Assembly (NCBI GenBank): GCA_937924555.1
Contig: CALDSN010000133.1
Location: 1 to 10,520, forward strand
Source of the DNA: an uncultured bacterium
GTDB lineage: Bacteria > Cloacimonadota > Cloacimonadia > Cloacimonadales > Cloacimonadaceae
Reading direction: 5' to 3'
DNA: 10,520 nucleotides
Part shown: one piece after another, positions 5,861 to 10,520 of the stretch
How the letters are laid out: each line of letters begins with the position of its first letter
Numbering within the stretch: position 1 is the stretch's first letter
Translations under genes and position numbers: made by a program
The notes under the pieces: generated by a model
Told to the model about the DNA's origin: nothing
What the model saw: the letters and a program-made list of their open reading frames with translations, nothing else
Databases searched by the model: none

Positions 5861-6742
5861 TTGCTGTTACAGAAGTATTTCGAAACTCGTTTTGAGATGA
5901 TAGAGCAAGGCTTGGAGGCTACTTTGAGCTTTGAAAAGGGCTATGCTAAAGAGCTTAAAGATGTAATCCGTGGGGCAGTCATCCCCGGCGGAAAGCGTTG
6001 GAGACCCCTGCTGTTGTTGTCTATGTTTGAGATGCTGACAGGTTTTCGCAAGAACCGTAAGCTGGACGATGCCCTGCAAGCCGCCATCGCGGTGGAACTA
6101 CTTCACAATGCTGCATTTATCCACGACGACCTTCCCTGTGTGATGAACCGTAACACACGGCGGGGGCAGCCAGCCACGCATGTTAATCACGAGAATGCAG
6201 TGGCAATTTTAGCTGGTGATGCGCTCTTTACCCTTGCCTTTGAATGCTTGGGTGAGATTCAAGATGCCAATGCCGCCTTGGAAGCCACTCGTATCCTCTC
6301 CAGTTATGCCAAGAGTTATGGGATGATCGGCGGTCAAGCCGTGGACTTGGCTAATCGCCGTAAAGTAATGAAAATAAACACCCTGCGCTATATTGACATG
6401 AAGAAGGTCGGCTCGCTCTTGCAAGCTTCGGCAGATATTGCTTGTTGCTTGGCAGAGGCTGACGAGAACACACGTCAAGTGATGAATGCATATGCTCTGA
6501 ACCTTGGTATGGCATATCAGATGATTGAGGATATCGAAGCTGATTATGCCCGTGGCAGCGACGGGTTGGACGATGAATATGTACCCGTCTCCAAAGCAAG
6601 TTACACGGGACTTCTTGGCTTTGACAAAGCAAGAAAAAATGTGGAAAACATGCTTGAGGAAAGCAAGCGGATGCTGAAGCCATATTCCAATAATGCAGTG
6701 CTCCTGGAATTTGTGGCGATGATCAAAGAAAGGCTTCCCTAA
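5861..6742 (+). CDS. Polyprenyl synthetase-like (FPP/GGPP synthase family) protein with eroded Asp motifs
   Basis: 293 residues from the TTG at 5861, preferred because AAGGGAG lies 6 nt upstream and this places GGKRWRP at residue 43, as in IspA; a GTG at 5840 would add seven residues without a good ribosome site. The family is clear: GGKRWRP (43-49), HDDLPC (88-93), RRG (100-102), ILAGDAL (116-122), GGQAVDL (157-163), KVGSLLQAS, then SKASYTGLLGFDKAR. Typical trans-prenyltransferases condense isopentenyl diphosphate with allylic diphosphates through two Mg-binding Asp motifs. Here the first motif, DDLPCM, keeps the leading DD but has Met95 where Asp is expected. The second reads EDIEA (223-227) instead of DDxxD. 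It may be a weakly active, altered or non-catalytic member. It is the first gene of a tight operon; the next gene starts 3 bp later. Confidence 0.88.
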   Translation: MLLQKYFETRFEMIEQGLEATLSFEKGYAKELKDVIRGAVIPGGKRWRPLLLLSMFEMLTGFRKNRKLDDALQAAIAVELLHNAAFIHDDLPCVMNRNTRRGQPATHVNHENAVAILAGDALFTLAFECLGEIQDANAALEATRILSSYAKSYGMIGGQAVDLANRRKVMKINTLRYIDMKKVGSLLQASADIACCLAEADENTRQVMNAYALNLGMAYQMIEDIEADYARGSDGLDDEYVPVSKASYTGLLGFDKARKNVENMLEESKRMLKPYSNNAVLLEFVAMIKERLP

Positions 6743-6745
6743 GCT

Positions 6746-7522
6746 ATGATAGACATCCACACCCACATCCTTCCTAATATCGACGATGGCTCTCAGGAGA
6801 TAGATGATTCGCTTAGGCAGATTTCCGCAATGAAAGCCGGAGGGGTGCGGCGTGTGTATCTTACCTCTCATTATTTCAAGGGACATTACCAATATACACG
6901 TGCAGTGTATGACAGTAAGCTGGCACAATTAGCAGAAAAGGTTAAGGAAGCCGGGATCGGGATTGAACTGATGCCGGGCTTTGAAGTATTTCTGCAACCG
7001 GATATCCTCACTGACATCAAAGAGCATTCTCTAACCTTGGGTAACAGCCCGTATGTGCTGTTAGAGAGTGAGCTAAACGGCTTGCCCAATGACTTTTACA
7101 ACAATATTTACCCACTACTACGGGCTGGTTATAAACCTATCCTTGCTCATGCAGAGCGCTATGTGAGCGTGATGCGTAAACCATCAATTGCCGAAAGCCT
7201 CAGCCATCGTAATATCTACATCCAAACAAATGCCGGAAGCCTCTTGGGGCATTATGGTGAAAAGGTTATGAAGACTGCATGGACGCTGGTAAATAATGGC
7301 TGGACGCACTTTATTGCCTCCGATGATCATGTGCGCGGAGATTACGGAGCTCTGTTTGTTGCCAGAGAACTTCTGGAAGAGCAGGTTGACCACTATACCT
7401 CAGATCTTCTCTGCCGTATATTCCCCGCTTCCATTGCCAGCGGTGAAGCCATCCCCTATCAATATGTTCATGTCCACCACAGTCGCCCCCGCCGAAACTG
7501 GTTCCAGAGGCTCTTTGCATAA
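6746..7522 (+). CDS. PHP-family tyrosine-protein phosphatase (CpsB/CapC/YwqE type)
   Basis: 258 residues, close to the ~250 usual for the family. Metal-binding motifs of the PHP fold are visible in order: DIHTHILPNIDDG (3-15, with His5 and His7), SH at 41-42, GFE at 78-80, ILAHAERY (132-139, His135) and IASDDH (190-195, Asp193 and His195). This matches manganese-dependent phosphatases that dephosphorylate tyrosine kinases controlling capsule or exopolysaccharide assembly in Streptococcus (CpsB) and Bacillus (YwqE). Bacteroidota-like genomes also carry many such proteins. No signal peptide, so cytoplasmic. The ATG lies 3 bp after the preceding stop with only a distant purine-rich site, suggesting coupled translation. 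A partner tyrosine kinase is not in this window, so the substrate is unknown. Confidence 0.9.
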   Translation: MIDIHTHILPNIDDGSQEIDDSLRQISAMKAGGVRRVYLTSHYFKGHYQYTRAVYDSKLAQLAEKVKEAGIGIELMPGFEVFLQPDILTDIKEHSLTLGNSPYVLLESELNGLPNDFYNNIYPLLRAGYKPILAHAERYVSVMRKPSIAESLSHRNIYIQTNAGSLLGHYGEKVMKTAWTLVNNGWTHFIASDDHVRGDYGALFVARELLEEQVDHYTSDLLCRIFPASIASGEAIPYQYVHVHHSRPRRNWFQRLFA

Positions 7523-8498
7523 ATTGCTAATAACCGGCATCACGGGGCTAATCGGCTCTAATGTGCTGCGCAAGATTTTAGAGAAGCATCCGGGAATGGA
7601 TATCACAGCCTTGGTTCGCCCCAAAACGCAACAAGTGAGATATGCAGAGTTTGGCGGACGAGTACGCATCGTGGAATTGGATATTGGTGATATCGCAGGA
7701 CTTAGGGATTTTCTGTTCACCAATGACTTCAATACTATTATGCATATCGGTGCTTTGCGTGGGGGGAGAAAATTCCCGCGTAACGACTATCTTGCGTGTA
7801 ACATCTATTCCACAGAGCAGATTGTGGAGTATTGTCTGGCTAAGAATGCACGCCTGATCTTCTGTTCCTCGGTTGGTGTGTTTGGAGCAATACCCAATGA
7901 GCTTCCTGCCAACAATCAAACGACGATGAACCCGGATAACCTTTATCATTACACAAAAATCGAAGCAGAGAGGATAATCAATCGTAGCATCTTACATGGA
8001 TTACAAGCAGCCATTATCCGCCCCAGCATTACCTACGGCAAAGGAGATAAAGGCTTTCCCTATACACTCGTGAAGATGGTGCATAAGAGATATTTCCCAC
8101 TTATCAATAAACGGGTGTGGATACACTTATGCCACATAGATGCACTGGTAAAGGCATTTGTATGGCTTCTGGATAACCCATGGAAGAGTGGCTTGACCCT
8201 CAACGTTGCAGATAGAGAGCCTATACAGCTTCATTCGCTGGTGGATTTCATTTCCCGCCAACTACATGGTAAGAACTACCCCAGAATTTTGATGGTGGAT
8301 AGAATCTTCTTCGCATGGGGAGAGCGCATAGCCAGACTCTTCAAGAATGAACTATGGGTGTCTCGCTTTGAGTTGATCTCAAAAAGCTGGATATATAACG
8401 TACATCCATACTATGAGTTGATGGATAACGAAAAGCTCACTCCGCATTACACAATACCGGAGTTTAAGATAACCATCGAGGACTACTTAGGTAAATAA
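7515..8498 (+). CDS. NAD(P)-dependent epimerase/dehydratase (extended SDR)
   Basis: 327 residues from a TTG at 7515. I chose this start because it gives the normal SDR opening MHKLLITGITGLIG with the nucleotide-binding glycine motif TGITGLIG at 7-14, and AGAGG lies 4 nt upstream. The frame is open back to 7296, but that extension lies inside the preceding gene and reads as non-protein-like sequence. It overlaps the preceding stop by 8 bp. Catalytic elements: Ser118/119 in IFCSSVGVFG and YHYTK (Tyr144, Lys148). AAIIRPSITYG, then HIDALVKAF and GLTLNVADREP, match the substrate half of extended SDRs. Members act on nucleotide sugars, sterol-like or isoprenoid alcohols; the substrate is not defined here. 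Cytoplasmic or peripheral. The next gene starts within its stop codon (TAATG). Confidence 0.9.
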   Translation: MHKLLITGITGLIGSNVLRKILEKHPGMDITALVRPKTQQVRYAEFGGRVRIVELDIGDIAGLRDFLFTNDFNTIMHIGALRGGRKFPRNDYLACNIYSTEQIVEYCLAKNARLIFCSSVGVFGAIPNELPANNQTTMNPDNLYHYTKIEAERIINRSILHGLQAAIIRPSITYGKGDKGFPYTLVKMVHKRYFPLINKRVWIHLCHIDALVKAFVWLLDNPWKSGLTLNVADREPIQLHSLVDFISRQLHGKNYPRILMVDRIFFAWGERIARLFKNELWVSRFELISKSWIYNVHPYYELMDNEKLTPHYTIPEFKITIEDYLGK

Positions 8499-9334
8499 TG
8501 GCAATCCCCATCATCCACGATTGGCGCAAGTATTTCACAGATCCCCATGAGGGCTTAGGCTCTTCTTACGAACGTATCATCTTGAATCAAATGCTCATGG
8601 ATTATGCAGGTAAGTACGAAGTAGGTAGTGTTATTGAAGCTCCATCCTTTGGCTTCACAGGACTGAGCGGGATTAATCTGCTTGCCCTTGCGCTACAAGG
8701 TTGTAAGATAAGCTTGGAAGATCACGACACCGAGAGGATAGAACTGATTAAACAGCTTTGGAATACGCTGTCACTCCCTCTTGAGATTAATTTTAACACA
8801 GACTATCGGCACTTGGACTATCCTGATGGACATTTCGATATGGGCTACAACTTCTCGGCAATGTGGTTCACCGCAGATATAAAGCTGTTTCTCCGCGAGT
8901 TATGCCGTGTATGTAAGAAGCTTATCATCATCTGTGTGCCCAACCGAACAGGGATAGGATACCGGATGCAGATTAAGGACTACACACCAGAACTATACCC
9001 CACCTTAAAACCTCAGCACATCGATCCCAACAGCATAAGATTCATCATGCAACAGAATGGATGGATGTTATTGAAAGATAGCTTTATAGATTGCCCTCCC
9101 TGGCCTGATATCGGGATGAACAAGGAACTATTCATCGCCAAGCTGATAGGGAAACAGCCCTCCCCCAAAGCAACATCACCCAAAGAATCAATCAGTATCA
9201 TGCCATACTATGAGGGCAAAGATCCCGGATTCCAAGAAAGGATGTTGCACTTTTCATGGTTGGAGCGCATTGCCCCCAACTTCTTCAAGCAGTATTGGGC
9301 TCACCACCGCTACCTCGCTTTTATCAGACCATAA
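8498..9334 (+). CDS. Class I SAM-dependent methyltransferase-like protein
   Basis: 278 residues. A Rossmann-type methyltransferase core can be traced: VIEAPSFGFTGLSGIN (45-60) sits where the SAM-binding glycine loop belongs, ISLEDHD (71-77) supplies the acidic residue after strand 2, and YPDGHFDMGYNFSAMWF (108-124) is the equivalent of the 'fpd.sFD.v' motif before a helix LFLRELCRVCKKLIIICVPN (strand 5 region). The glycine loop is unusual (EAPSFGFTG, not ExGxGxG), so SAM binding is probable but not certain. The C-terminal ~110 residues, rich in aromatic residues and ending SWLERIAPNFFKQYWAHH, may shape the substrate site. No signal or membrane segment. Its ATG overlaps the preceding TAA by one base, and the following gene's ribosome site lies over its stop codon, so it is firmly inside the operon. 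Target molecule unknown. Confidence 0.8.
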   Translation: MAIPIIHDWRKYFTDPHEGLGSSYERIILNQMLMDYAGKYEVGSVIEAPSFGFTGLSGINLLALALQGCKISLEDHDTERIELIKQLWNTLSLPLEINFNTDYRHLDYPDGHFDMGYNFSAMWFTADIKLFLRELCRVCKKLIIICVPNRTGIGYRMQIKDYTPELYPTLKPQHIDPNSIRFIMQQNGWMLLKDSFIDCPPWPDIGMNKELFIAKLIGKQPSPKATSPKESISIMPYYEGKDPGFQERMLHFSWLERIAPNFFKQYWAHHRYLAFIRP

Positions 9335-9343
9335 GAGGTTTGC

Positions 9344-10360
9344 TTGCGTAAGAATAGGGTCACCCTTGCAGTTGGCAGCATATTAGGCTTGTTGTTGTTC
9401 ACCGCTTGGCTATATACTAATCCAATACATGAGCTTGCCGTCCATTTCCAATCTCTGGACTTCCGTTGGGTATTACTTGCCTCCATTGCTTACCTGAGTG
9501 CATATTTCCTCCGTGCATGGCGGTGGAACTTGCTGCTACCTTTCCGCAATGCAAGCCAAGGGAGTAAACCGGGCATCTTTCGAACTTGGTTGTATGCTAT
9601 GGGGGGTAACTTTGTTAACTACCTCATCCCACTCCGTTTCGGTGATGTGGTGCGTGCGTGGTTTATCAAACGTAACCATGGCACAGCACTGATGAAAGCC
9701 TTACCCTCTGTGTTTGTGGACAAAGCGTTTGACACCATAGCCATCTTGTTTATCATCATCCTCTTACCTTTCCTTGCGGTGGAGGTGAGTAGTGCCATGT
9801 ATGTGCTTCTGGGCTTGTTAACCTTTGTATTTGTGGTAACCGTTATCCTGCTTCTTTCTGCTGCCTGGTACAAAGAGAGGGTTACTAAGGTTATCAAAGC
9901 CATATTCAGTTGGTTACCCTCAAAGCTTAAGACAAAGGTATATGCCGCAATTGAACTCTTTGTTAATGAATTGAACATATTCGAGCATCACCCACTACAA
10001 TTGCTCTTTGCCACCGCATTGACGGCAGCAGGCATCGCCTTGGACGGCTTATACTTCTATCTGCTATTTGTCGCCTTTCATATTCCCTTTTCCTTCCCTC
10101 TGGCATTGTTTGGCTACACACTCATAAACCTGTCCTACGCTCTGCCTCAACCCCCTGCTCAGCTTGGGAGCAATGAGTGGATGATGATTATCGTATTCAG
10201 CATCGGATTTGGATTGACAAAGTCCGTTGCTTCGGCAATTATGGCTTTTGCCCATGTGCTAACCTTCTGCCTGATGAGTTTCTGGGGAATAATTGCCTTT
10301 TCCCTCTCAGGCAAAGAGGTGCTCTACAAGATTTTCAAAGGAGAAAAGATAGATGGCTAA
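9344..10360 (+). CDS. Multi-spanning membrane protein, lysylphosphatidylglycerol synthase TM / flippase-like family
   Basis: 338 residues starting at a TTG with AAGAGG 5 nt upstream; that site overlaps the preceding stop. About eight hydrophobic segments are visible, for example 8-25, 43-58, 119-145, 150-172, 218-243, 248-275 and 280-325. Family signatures of the UPF0104/AglD-like domain are present: LRAWRWNLLL near residue 56-65, GNFVNYLIPLRFGDVVRAWF (88-107; compare the typical 'g.f.n..lP.r.Ge..r'), VDKAFDTIAI (125-134) and ALPQPPAQLGSNE (262-274, the 'P.g.G..E' element). It lacks the soluble aminoacyl-transferase domain of MprF. Relatives move or modify membrane lipids, polyprenyl-linked sugars or hopanoids; the role here is inferred to be in the inner membrane in envelope lipid handling. 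The MoxR-like gene overlaps its 3' end by 8 bp. Confidence 0.88.
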   Translation: MRKNRVTLAVGSILGLLLFTAWLYTNPIHELAVHFQSLDFRWVLLASIAYLSAYFLRAWRWNLLLPFRNASQGSKPGIFRTWLYAMGGNFVNYLIPLRFGDVVRAWFIKRNHGTALMKALPSVFVDKAFDTIAILFIIILLPFLAVEVSSAMYVLLGLLTFVFVVTVILLLSAAWYKERVTKVIKAIFSWLPSKLKTKVYAAIELFVNELNIFEHHPLQLLFATALTAAGIALDGLYFYLLFVAFHIPFSFPLALFGYTLINLSYALPQPPAQLGSNEWMMIIVFSIGFGLTKSVASAIMAFAHVLTFCLMSFWGIIAFSLSGKEVLYKIFKGEKIDG

Positions 10361-10474
10361 TAGCAACATAATCGGAGAGATAGAACAACTTCGCAGCATA
10401 AAAGAGCTTTTGTTATCAGAGGTGCATCGCTGCATCATCGGGCAGGACAAGGTGCTGGAAGACATCCTTATTGC
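10353..10474 (+). CDS. MoxR-family AAA+ ATPase, N-terminal fragment (3' partial)
   Basis: The ATG at 10353 overlaps the preceding stop by 8 bp and has AAGGAG at 10338-10343. The 40 complete codons read MANSNIIGEIEQLRSIKELL, then LSEVHRCIIGQDKVLEDILI, and the gene is cut by adapter at 10475. The helix followed by V.rcIIGQDKVLEDiLiA is the characteristic N-terminus of MoxR ATPases (usual form 'i...viGQ..vv..lliAl..gGH.LLEG'). The Walker motifs would lie just beyond the cut. MoxR proteins are chaperone-like ATPases that often work with neighbouring VWA or DUF58 proteins; such partners may follow outside this fragment. Function is assigned from this short segment only. Confidence 0.75.
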
Positions 10475-10520
10475 AGATCGGAAGAGCGTCGTGTAGGGAA
10501 AGAGTGTAGATCTCGGTGGT
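10475..10520 (-). other. Illumina P5-side sequencing adapter, inverted (artefact)
   Basis: AGATCGGAAGAGCGTCGTGT onward is the reverse complement of the adapter at 1-47, lacking only the outermost base. It is not biological and truncates the MoxR-like gene. Confidence 0.98.

Noticed and set aside
5824..5895. Short ORF (23 codons) starting at the ATG at 5824
   Set aside because: It overlaps the prenyl-synthase-like start in another frame, lacks a ribosome site and resembles nothing; a leader peptide role cannot be supported.
6209..6928. A 239-codon minus-strand open frame opposite the prenyl-synthase and phosphatase genes
   Set aside because: It spans the junction of two well-supported plus-strand genes, is rich in Cys and His without any domain pattern, and has no promoter or ribosome site.
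7296..7514. N-terminal extension of the SDR gene to an earlier start
   Set aside because: It lies wholly inside the PHP phosphatase gene in another frame, reads as low-quality protein sequence, and the SDR domain begins exactly at the TTG at 7515 with its own ribosome site.
1..10520. Perfect terminal inverted repeats suggesting a transposon or linear plasmid
   Set aside because: The repeats are Illumina adapter sequence; no transposase, integrase or replication gene is present.

Overview
The window is one assembled or synthetic-long-read fragment. Both ends are Illumina P5-side adapter (1-47 and, inverted, 10475-10520), so the biological insert is 48-10474 (about 10.4 kb). Everything inside it looks like ordinary, dense Gram-negative bacterial DNA of moderate GC. 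Three things suggest a T9SS-type lineage such as Cloacimonadota (Cloacimonas relatives) or a neighbouring phylum of the FCB superphylum: a secreted protein with a YPNPFNP-type C-terminal sorting domain, a lipoprotein whose mature end reads CSKDDD, and a TonB-dependent receptor. The phylum is an inference from protein style, not from a marker gene.

Left part (48-2668): the C-terminal part of a large secreted protein with a FlgD-like/T9SS sorting domain ends at 1160 and is followed by a clear rho-independent terminator. Next come a small exported protein with a Tyr/Asp-rich tail (1292-1771) and, converging on it, an exported minus-strand protein (1781-2668) that resembles a degenerate molybdopterin-oxidoreductase (sulfite-oxidase-like) fold.

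Middle (2669-5629): a divergent control region carries back-to-back TTGACA boxes and a roughly 140-nt structured leader that can form two mutually exclusive hairpins around the ribosome binding site. It precedes a lipoprotein (2911-3726) whose C-terminal half also looks like a degenerate sulfite-oxidase-like fold, and then a TonB-dependent outer-membrane receptor (3749-5629). I read these as one uptake module: receptor, surface lipoprotein and a related exported partner, possibly under riboregulation. The ligand is unknown.

Right part (5630-10474): a 231-bp spacer with a cluster of ATTAC/GTAAT half-sites and tandem CTTGACAAA boxes leads into a tightly packed operon of six genes with overlaps or gaps of 9 bp or less. 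They are a polyprenyl synthetase-like protein with eroded aspartate motifs, a PHP-type CpsB/YwqE phosphatase, an extended SDR (epimerase/dehydratase), a class I methyltransferase-like protein, a multi-spanning lysylphosphatidylglycerol-synthase-TM/flippase-like protein, and the first 40 codons of a MoxR-type AAA+ ATPase cut by the adapter. Three of the six appear to use TTG starts. The set suggests cell-envelope lipid or glycan work, but no pathway can be fixed from sequence alone. No tRNA, rRNA, CRISPR array, IS element or phage gene was seen.
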